64,000 bases of DNA from Magnetococcales bacterium (lineage in GTDB: Bacteria; Pseudomonadota; Magnetococcia; Magnetococcales; JADFWU01), in contig JADFWU010000001.1 of NCBI GenBank assembly GCA_015234045.1, forward strand, positions 1 through 64,000, read 5' to 3'. Below the pieces are notes generated by a model. The model ran no database searches. It saw nothing but the letters and a program-made list of their open reading frames with translations, and was not told where the DNA came from. Shown here in pieces: positions 16,709-24,763 of this stretch. The translations under genes were made by a program, and so were the position numbers. Numbering within the stretch: the first letter of the stretch is position 1; the number at the start of each line of letters is the position of its first letter.

Positions 16709-17362
16709 TTACCAGATAATGCCCCACTGACCGGGTGGAGTCAGCCAGTACTGCTCCTGTCCGGGCGTGTATTCATAACGATAACTGCCATCGGCCTGCC
16801 GAACCGGATAGGCGGCCTGAATATATGCCTGAGTAGTGTAGACTGGACCAGGCAGATATGTGGTAGTCCGGTAATAGCCGCTCTGTGCATGCCAATAACC
16901 GGGATAGTAGATATAGGTTGAACCTGGAACCCAGGTGGTTTCCAATGTTTCATATGTGGGCATGGCCTGCTCTTGAGTGCTGTGTTGAGCCTGTTGTTGT
17001 GCCAATGCCATTGGGTGCTGTGTCGCAATTGGAGGCGACATGGGTTGTTGTTGCGGCGTTTGCGTATAGTACTGTTGTTGCTGAGTTTCAGGCAACGTGT
17101 ACTGTTGCTGCATGGTGTGTTGAGCCGGTATCTGAGGCAGTATAGGCTGTGGTGCCGGCTTTTGAGAAGGCATGGATGCCATAAATGGTGGCGGATTACC
17201 CGGTTCACCGGCGACAACAGTCTGTGCAGAGACAATGGAAGCCATCAGGCATGTAGCAAGAGAGAATTTACGTAACCCTGAATGAAGGGCGGAGGATTTC
17301 CTCCACCCTTCGGGCATATTACGGCATATCTCAGGGTACTTGAGCGATTTGTATAGCTTCAT
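16709..17362 (-). CDS. Exported Gln/Pro-rich low-complexity protein A
   Basis: Not recognised. The 217-residue product has a basic N-terminus and a hydrophobic signal segment (FSLATCLMASIVSAQTVVAG). A Gln/Pro-rich middle follows (PILPQIPAQHTMQQQYTLPE), then a Tyr/Trp-rich C-terminal third with IYYPGYWHAQSGYY and EQYWLTPPGQWGIIW. The ATG at 17362 follows AAAGGGATT; the track's earlier ATG has no good site. It is the last of four leftward genes of the same style. A cell-surface, fibre or matrix role is conceivable from composition only. Confidence 0.75.
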   Translation of the reverse strand: MKLYKSLKYPEICRNMPEGWRKSSALHSGLRKFSLATCLMASIVSAQTVVAGEPGNPPPFMASMPSQKPAPQPILPQIPAQHTMQQQYTLPETQQQQYYTQTPQQQPMSPPIATQHPMALAQQQAQHSTQEQAMPTYETLETTWVPGSTYIYYPGYWHAQSGYYRTTTYLPGPVYTTQAYIQAAYPVRQADGSYRYEYTPGQEQYWLTPPGQWGIIW

Positions 17363-17417
17363 TGGAATCCCTTTCGGCTCAATTGAGTGATATGCCTCCA
17401 TTGTTGCCTAAACCAAG

Positions 17418-17924
17418 CTATTGAGCAATTGCATAAGGACTTACAACAGCGGATTGATAGCTACTGTAGTTAGCCGCGGGAACAGTCATTGACTGAGGTG
17501 CATAGCCATACCCTCCATTCTGTTGCACCTGATGGGGTGCTGGTTGGGCTGGTTGGCGCTGATAGTTTGGCACAGCGGGTTGAGCGGGTTGCTGATGGTA
17601 ATAACGCTGTCCCGGGCCTTGATCGTAGATCGGTGCAGGGGGTTGGCTATAATATACCGGTGTTGCTGATGAGTAGATAATTGCCGGGTCTTTTTTCTCA
17701 ACCTGTTGAGGCACAACCACGGGATAGGGCATCGGTTCATAGGCAACTGGCAGAGGCTGACTGGCATGGACCATCAAACCCAAAAGAGCGGCACCACCGA
17801 GAACTGTGGCTATACCAGCAGCATCCGCTTGTGCGGGTGCAGGGGCAGATGTGACAGTGGCCAGGGCAAGGGCACCGGTTATCGCTAGGGCTTTGATTCC
17901 TTTCGGGCTATTGACGGCTCGCAT
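17418..17924 (-). CDS. Exported Gln/Pro/Tyr-rich low-complexity protein B
   Basis: Not recognised. The 168-residue product has a long hydrophobic N-terminus (IKALAITGALALATVTSAPA... then AAGIATVLGGAALLGLMV) that could be a signal peptide plus a membrane or glycine-zipper-like segment. A PYPVVVPQQ and Pro/Gln/Tyr-rich tail follows. The ATG at 17924 after AAAGGAAT is chosen; the track start is 35 codons earlier. The tail composition (YYSQPPAPIYDQGPGQRYYH) is shared with the neighbouring genes. Confidence 0.7.
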   Translation of the reverse strand: MRAVNSPKGIKALAITGALALATVTSAPAPAQADAAGIATVLGGAALLGLMVHASQPLPVAYEPMPYPVVVPQQVEKKDPAIIYSSATPVYYSQPPAPIYDQGPGQRYYHQQPAQPAVPNYQRQPAQPAPHQVQQNGGYGYAPQSMTVPAANYSSYQSAVVSPYAIAQ

Positions 17925-18083
17925 CGTTTGATTCCTTTCTAACATTGCATGGGTGGGGAAGCCTTCCGCCACCCGCGTACTGTAAAATAGTATGAACGGT
18001 TTTACAGTAATGGATGTGGTAGTTTCCATTTAATATCGGTCGTATACCGAGTTATCTTTAGGATATTTAAACCAGTAGCGAAC

Positions 18084-18440
18084 TTAAAAGAGTCCGAACA
18101 GGGTAAAGCCTTCTCTTTTTTGGCCGGTTGTTTCCACATAGGCCGGTTGCTTGATCAGCAAAGGTACTGCTTCAAAAGGATGGTCAACCGGGGTAAAGTA
18201 GTCCCAGTTTCCATAGTTTGATGGGTTATTGTCCCACCAGTAGTTAACCGGGTGTTTCAGTGCCCAGCGGTAGGAATCCACTTTTTTAAAAGTGCGTTTA
18301 ATTGGCTGTTGTTGGGGCATATGGGCCATCCGATAGCCCGCTGCCTGGTTAGCCGAAGTGGATGTGGCTGTCAGCATGGATAGCGCCATGAACAGACCGA
18401 TGAGTGACCACTTTTTTGCTCTATATATGTGATGAACCAT
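18084..18440 (-). CDS. Small exported protein C of the Gln-rich cluster
   Basis: Not recognised. The 118-residue product has a signal peptide (WSLIGLFMALSMLTATSTSA), one short PQQQP stretch and then an ordinary-composition region rich in Trp, Tyr and Asn (YRWALKHPVNYWWDNNPSNY). It lacks the long Gln runs of its neighbours, so it may be the folded partner of the set. The ATG at 18440 follows AGGAG. Confidence 0.72.
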   Translation of the reverse strand: MVHHIYRAKKWSLIGLFMALSMLTATSTSANQAAGYRMAHMPQQQPIKRTFKKVDSYRWALKHPVNYWWDNNPSNYGNWDYFTPVDHPFEAVPLLIKQPAYVETTGQKREGFTLFGLF

Positions 18441-18497
18441 CAGGGATACTCCTGTTAACAAAGATCAACCGCGTCATACCAAGTTCACTGATAATCC

Positions 18498-19121
18498 TCA
18501 GTGAGAATAGGAAATAGTTGGTTGATTCTGAATGATGGTTGGTGGTTTCAGATCAATTTGTGGCTTTCTCAGTACGACCTTGGGTGATTGCACCATAATA
18601 GCAGGTTGCTGAATTGTAATAGGTGGCTGTTGAACCACGATGGGTGGTTGTTGTATCACATAAGGCGCAGGTTGAGGATTGCTCAACTGTGAGTAATAGT
18701 TCTGTTGTGTATAGGAAGTAGGCTGTTGTGGTGCGTAACCCATTTCCTGTTGTTGGGGCATCTGTTGCTGTGGTATCTGCTGCTGTGGCATCTGTTGCTG
18801 TGGAATCTGTTGCTGTGGAATCTGTTGCTGGAACATCACCTGCTGCTGGGGCATATAATCCTGAGCCATTGGCATGGATTGCTGAATTGGCATCATAGCC
18901 ATGGGCGCACCGATAAACTGACCGCCATGCATAATGGAGGGCTCAGGCATGGGTGCCATCATACCGGGTCCATTCATGCCAGACTGTGGCAGGACCAGGG
19001 GAGGATGTTCCATATGGGCAATTGGCACCTCAGATAAAGTGCTACCACAACCCGCTAAAAGGGCTGCTGCGGCAAGTGCTGGGGCTAGCTTTCGAACGCG
19101 ATTGGCAAATAGTTTGATCAT
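18498..19121 (-). CDS. Gln-rich repeat lipoprotein D
   Basis: Not recognised. The 207-residue product is a predicted lipoprotein: its signal ends in AALLAGCGST, giving a lipobox Cys at about residue 25. After a Met/Pro-rich segment come tandem pentapeptide-like repeats (QQQIPQQQMPQQQIPQQQ) near residues 95-127. The C-terminal third consists of valine-rich repeats of the type PPIVVQQPPITIQQPAIMVQ. It is the first gene of the leftward cluster and is divergent from the FkbM methyltransferase gene. Confidence 0.75.
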   Translation of the reverse strand: MIKLFANRVRKLAPALAAAALLAGCGSTLSEVPIAHMEHPPLVLPQSGMNGPGMMAPMPEPSIMHGGQFIGAPMAMMPIQQSMPMAQDYMPQQQVMFQQQIPQQQIPQQQMPQQQIPQQQMPQQQEMGYAPQQPTSYTQQNYYSQLSNPQPAPYVIQQPPIVVQQPPITIQQPAIMVQSPKVVLRKPQIDLKPPTIIQNQPTISYSH

Positions 19122-19284
19122 TTGTTTTTGACTCCTTCCCTAAGATGGGATGCTCCGCAAGTGCTCGGTGATGTGTATATTTATCGGCAGCAATGCAGGA
19201 AGGTTTAGCTACAATATTAAGTGATGTTTGTTATGTGTTGTTTTTTAAGGTTTTATATTTATTCGGTCAAAAGGTACGCACACC

Positions 19285-20043
19285 ATGAAACGACTCAAAC
19301 AGCTGGCTAAACGCATTCTTCCACCAGCACTATTGTTGCGTCTTCAGGCTATGGATCATTGGAAGCATGGTGAGCCTGAGCTTAAATTGATTTCTCAGCT
19401 TTGCCATCCTGATCGGCTCTCTATTGATGCAGGTGCGAATATCGGTGTCTATAGTTACTACATGGCCAAGTACTCCAAATCTGTGAGAGCTTATGAGCCA
19501 CATCCGCACTTGGCAAAACGACTTATCAAAGCATTGCCTGTCTCCAAAGTCAGTATTATTCAGGCGGCTCTGTCAGAAAAATCGGGTTCGGCACATCTCA
19601 AAATGGCGATTGAGTCCGGTCAGGAGTTGCATGAGTTGGGCAGTATCTGCCAATCTTTTGATGAAGCTGAGCAGGTGGCCACATATCCTGTGGAAATTCG
19701 CCGTTTGGATGATGAGAATCTTGAGAATGTCGGCTTTATTAAAATCGATGTTGAACAGCATGAAAGAGCAGTTTTAGCAGGCGCTCAACAGATTATTGAG
19801 CGTGATCGACCGAATTTCATGACCGAAGTTTCGCCCTTATTATATGAAAGTGCTTTGCCGGATGTTTTTTCAACGTATCTTGAGATGGGGTATCAGGGCT
19901 GGTTTCTATTTGAGGGGAGTGTAAGAAATATTGAGACGTATGAAGAGCATAGACACGCTGCGCCAGACAATCTGGGCGTGCCTGGACGTTTTGTCAAAGT
20001 GTTGATATTTACCATGCCACCCTTGGAACCTCAATTGCCTTGA
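19285..20043 (+). CDS. FkbM-family SAM-dependent methyltransferase
   Basis: The 252-residue protein has the SAM-binding motif SIDAGANIGVYSYYMAKY near residues 47-64, the acidic RAYEPHPH motif, and the FkbM-type GFIKIDVEQHERAVLAGA followed by PNFMTEVSP. FkbM enzymes O-methylate sugars or secondary metabolites; the substrate here is unknown. It neighbours no polysaccharide gene cluster inside the window. A degenerate palindromic repeat follows its stop. Confidence 0.88.
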   Translation: MKRLKQLAKRILPPALLLRLQAMDHWKHGEPELKLISQLCHPDRLSIDAGANIGVYSYYMAKYSKSVRAYEPHPHLAKRLIKALPVSKVSIIQAALSEKSGSAHLKMAIESGQELHELGSICQSFDEAEQVATYPVEIRRLDDENLENVGFIKIDVEQHERAVLAGAQQIIERDRPNFMTEVSPLLYESALPDVFSTYLEMGYQGWFLFEGSVRNIETYEEHRHAAPDNLGVPGRFVKVLIFTMPPLEPQLP

Positions 20044-20063
20044 TGTTTTGCTTCTGTAGTGGG

Positions 20064-20206
20064 TTCGTCTATAATTTGAACAATCAACCGTTTCAGCCTT
20101 GGTGATGTTTTTGCTCTGATGATCTGTTTCGCATATCAAAAGCGGCTCAAAAATATCACCATGACCTTCAATTAGTTTGCGAATATTGTACAGTTTTGAA
20201 ACGAAA
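20064..20206. repeat. Palindromic interspersed repeat, copy 3 (degenerate right arm)
   Basis: The left half matches copy 2 closely (TTCGTCTATAATTTGAACA, then GGTGATGTTTTTGCTCTGAT). The right half keeps the inner arm with changes (CAAAAATATCACCA) but is altered further out. TATAAT again lies just beyond the right end. It lies 20 bases after the FkbM gene. The rest of the 500-base gap to the next gene is AT-rich and holds only the palindrome listed separately. Confidence 0.8.
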
Positions 20207-20393
20207 TCACCATATAATGGAAAATAAGTACAACAATGAGATAATCTGATATATGGAGATCTATCTATCATTGTTGTTATAAATTCAATAAATGTGGCAT
20301 CTTATTTTTCCTCTATAATTCTTTGTTTTGTCATCAACTGTATAGTGGGTATGTGTATAATAGGTTTGTTTTGTGTGAATAGCATGTCCAGTG

Positions 20394-20433
20394 ATTTCAT
20401 ATTAATAATATACTAGTATTGTTAATATGAAAT
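20394..20433. promoter_or_regulatory. 40-base AT-rich near-perfect palindrome
   Basis: The arms ATTTCATATTAA and TTAATATGAAAT flank a centre built around ACTAGT, giving a 40-base near-perfect palindrome with one mismatched pair. It lies 115 bases before the diguanylate cyclase gene. There is no T-run, so a terminator is unlikely. It may be an operator for a dimeric regulator or a relic of an insertion. Confidence 0.5.
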
Positions 20434-20547
20434 TCTGGAATTGATTTTTTGGTGTGTTTTGTGCATTTCTGCCATTTGACTCTATTTTTTAAAGTGGAAA
20501 ACCTGGATTTGTAATCCAAGAATGCAAAATCTGAGGGCGTGGCAATA

Positions 20548-22143
20548 ATGTGGGGAAAGAAAAGCCTTATCTATCCAATTCTGGGACTGTTGGCACTGAC
20601 TGCCTTGGCCAGTGTCGTCTCGGGCTTCTTTATCAATTACTACCCGGTTCATGCAAATATTCATAGTGAACTGGATCAGGAAGTAGCCGTACTCCACAAA
20701 ACAGTTGGCTCTTTATTGGAAGAGGAAACATTAGGGTTGCCGCGTCTTGGTCATGTCCTTCAAGGGGATCGTGCGCTTCGAAATCTGCTGAAAAATGAGC
20801 GTAATTCGATGCTTGCCATGCATTTGGGACGCGTGTTTGGAGGGTTGGGCGTGGATATGCTTATTGCGATCAATCCCGCAGGAAAAGTGCTTTATCGCAG
20901 TAGTGGTGATGAACAGACTGTCTTTGAAGTGTCCGATGAGTTCCAATCAGGTGTATCAAAGGTGCAAGAGGGTGAGGCCGTTCTGCTTGCTATTCAAGCT
21001 AAAGGATCCTTGGCCGTCATGGCATTTTCACCGGTGTTTCAGGATGGTTCAGTTGTTGGTGCCGTGATTGTTGGCACGCAATTTGGTGATCGTTTGGCAA
21101 ACTATCTCTCCCGTGGTGTGGCATTCCCTGTTGCTTTTGCCATATCCGAAAAGATTCTTGGTAGTGCAGTACCTTTGGATGAGTGGATTGCCACTCAATG
21201 GACATTGGTCCGTCAGAGTATTGCCGATCAAGAGATCTTTTATGAAGAAAAACATGCTGATTCCCAAGCCATTTTCTATACGCCAGTGCGCGTTCTTTCT
21301 CATGAACTGACTGTGATGGTTTTTGTTGATCTGATTCAATCTCATGGACCGCTGTTCCAAAGCGGTAAGCGGTTGATGTGGTCTGCACTGATTATCATGA
21401 TTTTTGTCAGTATTTTAGGTTTTGCTACCTATCTGTTTTTGATCTTTCCTTTGCGGCGACTATATCGCAAGTCCCAAGTGCTGATGGAAGTGTGTAAAGC
21501 AGATGGTATTCCGGTGACCCTGGATGATCTGCGAAAAGGGAATGAGATACATGTGCTTGATCAGGCATTGGAAACCGCTTCTTTAATCGTTTATACCCAC
21601 ATTGGTCGGTTGCATCAGCAGAAAGAGACGTTTGAAAATATGGCGGTGCGGGATAGCCTGACCGGGCTGGGAAATCGTCGTAGCTTTGAGGAGTTTTTGG
21701 ATCGTTCTTTGGAGTGGTGTGGCAGTCGGAAGAGTAGTTTGGCGGTATTTTATCTTGATCTGGACCATTTTAAACCGGTAAACGATAAAATGGGTCATGA
21801 TGTTGGTGATCTATTGCTCAAAGCGGTGTCTGAGCGCTTTCTGCACTGTGCGCGAGAAAGTGATGGTGTCTTTCGACTTGGTGGAGATGAGTTTGCTGCG
21901 ATCCTGCCTGATTGTGATAGAAATTTTGCCAAGTCTGTTGCAGAGCGATACAACCAGGAGATTGCACGTCCTTACACCTTGAAAGGCAATAATTGCAATA
22001 TTGGTGTCAGTATCGGGATTAGTCTATTCCCCGAGCATGGTGATGAGCGGGATATCTTACTTAAACATGCTGATATGGCGCTCTACGCTTCCAAAGGAAA
22101 AGGACGCGGCACGTTTAGCATTTTCTCTGAAGAGGCGTGTTGA
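20548..22143 (+). CDS. Membrane-bound diguanylate cyclase with periplasmic sensor domain
   Basis: Makes cyclic di-GMP in response to an extracytoplasmic signal. The 531-residue protein has TM1 at about residues 8-30, a periplasmic region of about 250 residues of dCache-like size, TM2 at about 280-302 (SALIIMIFVSILGFATYLFL), a linker, and a GGDEF domain. The active site is intact (RLGGDEFAAILP near residue 443) and the RxxD inhibitory site (RESD) sits five residues before it. The ATG at 20548 is preceded by GAGGG at good spacing; the track start is GTG three codons earlier. It ends against a convergent gene with no spacer. Confidence 0.92.
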   Translation: MWGKKSLIYPILGLLALTALASVVSGFFINYYPVHANIHSELDQEVAVLHKTVGSLLEEETLGLPRLGHVLQGDRALRNLLKNERNSMLAMHLGRVFGGLGVDMLIAINPAGKVLYRSSGDEQTVFEVSDEFQSGVSKVQEGEAVLLAIQAKGSLAVMAFSPVFQDGSVVGAVIVGTQFGDRLANYLSRGVAFPVAFAISEKILGSAVPLDEWIATQWTLVRQSIADQEIFYEEKHADSQAIFYTPVRVLSHELTVMVFVDLIQSHGPLFQSGKRLMWSALIIMIFVSILGFATYLFLIFPLRRLYRKSQVLMEVCKADGIPVTLDDLRKGNEIHVLDQALETASLIVYTHIGRLHQQKETFENMAVRDSLTGLGNRRSFEEFLDRSLEWCGSRKSSLAVFYLDLDHFKPVNDKMGHDVGDLLLKAVSERFLHCARESDGVFRLGGDEFAAILPDCDRNFAKSVAERYNQEIARPYTLKGNNCNIGVSIGISLFPEHGDERDILLKHADMALYASKGKGRGTFSIFSEEAC

Positions 22144-22725
22144 TCAGGCAACGGCAGAGAAGGAGGAGGTGCTTCTTGTCTCACCGTTTGTTTTGGACGA
22201 TCCAAGACTCATCGACTGGTTGAATTGATTTAGTGTGGACTGACCAAATGTGCTGATCCGATTATACAGCGAAGAAACGGCGCTCTGATTGCGCGAGAAT
22301 AGCCCGTTGGAACTGCCTGTGCTTTCAACTTGTTGTAACAGGCTGGACAGAGAGCTTCTATCAAAGGATTGAGAAGTTTCGCTCTGTTGGAGTGAGCTGT
22401 AAATACCAGAGTGCGTTGTGTTAAGAGCTTCCGTGGAATTGGCAAGGGCACTCATTGTTGCGGTAACCGCCGCACCGCCACTCACTGAGGGATTGACAGA
22501 CTCACGTGCGCTGGCGCTTCCACGCATCAGCGCCATATTGAACTCACCTGGAATTGGTTCTGAAATGCCCAAAGAAGAAAAGGCACGGCTAAGCGCTAAT
22601 CCGGTAGGATTATAGGTGTCCTGCTCACGACCAAATGAACTCTGGTCTGTTTGTTGCGCCTGGACAGCCGGGTTTAACTGCATGGCAGAATAAACGGACT
22701 GTGCTGAATTGATGGCAGAAATCAT
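22144..22725 (-). CDS. Ser/Asn/Gln-rich protein of unknown function
   Basis: Not recognised. The 193-residue product has no cysteine, no signal peptide and no membrane segment, and is rich in Ser, Asn, Gln and Ala (SIYNRIST-like helices near the end: SAVSSLYNRISTFGQS). It starts MISAINSAQSVYSAMQLNPA after a GGGGGAGAG site. Composition and the cysteine-free, helix-ended layout resemble proteins secreted by type III machinery, as for the 125-residue protein at 58573, but this is only an impression. Confidence 0.7.
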   Translation of the reverse strand: MISAINSAQSVYSAMQLNPAVQAQQTDQSSFGREQDTYNPTGLALSRAFSSLGISEPIPGEFNMALMRGSASARESVNPSVSGGAAVTATMSALANSTEALNTTHSGIYSSLQQSETSQSFDRSSLSSLLQQVESTGSSNGLFSRNQSAVSSLYNRISTFGQSTLNQFNQSMSLGSSKTNGETRSTSSFSAVA

Positions 22726-22855
22726 TACGCTCTCCCCCGATCAAGTAAGTGGTTCTTGGCGCAGGGATCAAAGAACAAGAATACAATTAGCTCACTTCCG
22801 GAAAAATCATACTACCAACTTGGACTGTTAAGCAAGATATTCGGTTCCCGAAAGA

Positions 22856-23146
22856 CTACTTTTTTGTTTCGTCATCACTTTGTAATAAAAAGACCCGCGC
22901 TGCCTCGACGACACCATGAATTGTGTCGGTGTTAACATGTTGAAAAAAAGGTCCACCAGGTGCCAGCCGCATGTTTGGGCCATTGGTACAGTCACCAAAA
23001 CAGGATAGCTCTTTGACAGTGATGTCGATATTCTCTGTCCGCAGTGCATTAATAAGTAGTTCTTTCAGCTTAAGGCTACCGCGACCTGCGCAGGAGGGTT
23101 GCTCTGAGAGCCGGTCATGTATACAAATTATGAGTGTTGGTTTCAT
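22856..23146 (-). CDS. Thioredoxin-like [2Fe-2S] ferredoxin
   Basis: The 96-residue protein reads MKPTLIICIHDRLSEQPSCA, then VKELSCFGDCTNGPNMRLAP and a C-terminal helix. The four cysteines (C-x10-C, later C-x3-C) match the thioredoxin-fold [2Fe-2S] ferredoxins related to NuoE and to nitrogen-fixation-associated ferredoxins. Partner unknown; it stands alone. Confidence 0.85.
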   Translation of the reverse strand: MKPTLIICIHDRLSEQPSCAGRGSLKLKELLINALRTENIDITVKELSCFGDCTNGPNMRLAPGGPFFQHVNTDTIHGVVEAARVFLLQSDDETKK

Positions 23147-23232
23147 AGGAGTAGGCTCAAAGGTTGATGTATGGGTAGTACATGAGTCTGTTGCTGTATT
23201 AATAAAAAACCGTTCAGAATCTGAGAGAGTTC

Positions 23233-23691
23233 ATGTCTAGATCTGTGTCAAAATTCAAATATATCATTTCAGGGGTAGCCTTGTTGACGTTATTGTCAGC
23301 CTGCAATGGTCGGATACCTAAGCCGATTTCAATTCATCATCCAGCGGATTGGGGACGGCCTTGTGTTGAAATTCATGCTGAACTGGGTGCTTTGGATAAA
23401 TCAATAGAAACCCAATGGCACAATCAAAAAACATCACCGTTTGGTGGTATTGATAGTGCTTGGTTCATAGAGATGGACGCTATGAAACAGAGGCATGCTT
23501 TCTTATTTTATTTGGCCGGTTCAAGAGGGTGTGTCATGGGGCAGGGAGCCGCAGGTCAGATTGGTGCGCCCACACCAGCCCAACAGCAACCTCAGCTGGA
23601 GCCAGTCCAGCAGCAGCCTCAAATAAAGCCAGCCCAACAGCAGCCAGTCCAAGGGGGTGTGCGTCCTAGATTGATATTGCCATTTCAGTAA
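23233..23691 (+). CDS. Small lipoprotein with Gln/Pro repeat tail
   Basis: Not recognised. The 152-residue product has a lipobox (LLTLLSACNG, Cys near residue 24), a central region with two further cysteines (GRPCVEIHAELG, SRGCVMGQG), and a repetitive tail PAQQQPQLEPVQQQPQIKPA. The tail echoes the Gln/Pro style of the 16.7-19.1 kb cluster. Its stop overlaps the convergent GGDEF gene by seven bases. Confidence 0.75.
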   Translation: MSRSVSKFKYIISGVALLTLLSACNGRIPKPISIHHPADWGRPCVEIHAELGALDKSIETQWHNQKTSPFGGIDSAWFIEMDAMKQRHAFLFYLAGSRGCVMGQGAAGQIGAPTPAQQQPQLEPVQQQPQIKPAQQQPVQGGVRPRLILPFQ

Positions 23692-24662
23692 GGTGCAGGG
23701 GTCTGTTGCTCTTCCACACCAGCGCGTTTGATATAAAAGCCAGGCATTGTATCAATATGACGCTGTGCCTCATTTAGGGAGTTCTGGGCTGTTTTGGCGA
23801 GTTCTTCGTATTCGGGGTACTCCTCAGGACCTGCTTGGGCGGTACCTGTGCAGAATGAGACACCCTGATGGTTGCGATTTTTAAATGAGATCGTGACCCG
23901 GCGAATCACTTCAATAGCCTGAGCTTCTGAGCAGCGTGGCATGATAATGGCGAAATTATCACTGCTCAGTCGGGCAGGAATATCTTCTTTGCGTAACGTG
24001 TCTCGAATGGCATCTTTCAGAATTACCAGAATTTTATCGCCAGACTCGGTGCCGTTTTCCTGGTTGAAAGTGGCAAAGTGATTGATGTCAATCATAACAA
24101 GGGTGAGAGGCTGTTTGTAGCGTTCTGCGCGAGCTAAGCCTTGTTGAAGGTACTCATAGAAAGGTTGCCCAAGAATAAGTCCTGTAAGAGAGTCTTTAAA
24201 TGAGCTTCCCTCTGAGATGCCGATGAATCCTTCCAACACCCACGATGTTGCAATCATCAGGCGACTTTGAAGAGGCGCGTAGATGGCTTCTTTCTCTTCG
24301 GTGCTCCAGTCACTCTGAATATTGATCAGATTTCTTGTCACAGTCAGGAGTTGATCGACCGGGTGAAGCAGGTCAATAGGAAGGGACTGGCTGTGACGAA
24401 GGGCTTGGCCACTTTTCAGTAGGATAGATACCCATTCAGGATCTGTGGAATGGGCGGTCAGCCAATTACGTATAAAGTCTGGCCAACCTGGTCCAGGGGC
24501 AGGCAGTGGTCGTGCAAAACCCAACTCAGCATAGAGTTTTGGCAGCCAGGACTCGAATGTTTTCTGATAGCGTTGTAACAGGATATCCTGTTCACTGGTT
24601 AATTTAAATTGGGCCAGTGTTTTTTCCAGTGGCAGTGCAGGAATAGCCAGTGAAACGGACAT
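23685..24662 (-). CDS. Protein with degenerate GGDEF domain and helical N-terminal sensor region
   Basis: The 325-residue product has a soluble, mostly helical N-terminal 150 residues with Trp-rich segments (GPGWPDFIRNWLT) and then a GGDEF fold (SFKDSLTGLILGQPFYEYL...TLVMIDINHF). The active-site GGDEF is replaced by SSDNF in ARLSSDNFAIIMPR, so cyclase activity is not expected; it may bind GTP or c-di-GMP, or act as a partner. The ATG at 24662 after GAGG replaces the track's start 26 codons upstream. It lies downstream of a GAF-domain gene on the same strand. Confidence 0.83.
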   Translation of the reverse strand: MSVSLAIPALPLEKTLAQFKLTSEQDILLQRYQKTFESWLPKLYAELGFARPLPAPGPGWPDFIRNWLTAHSTDPEWVSILLKSGQALRHSQSLPIDLLHPVDQLLTVTRNLINIQSDWSTEEKEAIYAPLQSRLMIATSWVLEGFIGISEGSSFKDSLTGLILGQPFYEYLQQGLARAERYKQPLTLVMIDINHFATFNQENGTESGDKILVILKDAIRDTLRKEDIPARLSSDNFAIIMPRCSEAQAIEVIRRVTISFKNRNHQGVSFCTGTAQAGPEEYPEYEELAKTAQNSLNEAQRHIDTMPGFYIKRAGVEEQQTPAPY

Positions 24663-24711
24663 GTCACAAACCTCAAAAAAGAAGCGATAGGTAGGCGTAT
24701 AATAATACCCT

Positions 24712-24748
24712 AAAGTGTGTATACACACTTTGGTATGCATGTCATACC
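24712..24748. promoter_or_regulatory. 20-base perfect palindrome and adjacent inverted repeat
   Basis: AAAGTGTGTATACACACTTT (24712-24731) is a perfect palindrome. It is followed at once by GGTATG-catgt-CATACC (24732-24748). Both lie in the 101-base gap between the GAF gene and the degenerate GGDEF gene, so they may form an operator for the latter or a stem-loop between two co-transcribed genes. Confidence 0.55.
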
Positions 24749-24763
24749 ATCATGACACAAGGA

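Noticed and set aside
16973-17275. Plus-strand Leu/Arg-rich ORFs opposite the Gln-rich genes (also 18705-19037)
   Set aside because: Low-complexity Gln codons read backwards give Leu and Cys-rich frames; no ribosome-binding sites; the minus-strand genes have signal peptides and proper starts.
22726-22860. Sigma-28 promoter for the 193-residue Ser/Asn-rich protein
   Set aside because: The best candidate on the minus strand (TATTCGGT on the plus strand near 22836) matches only 5 of 8 in the -10 element, too weak to report.
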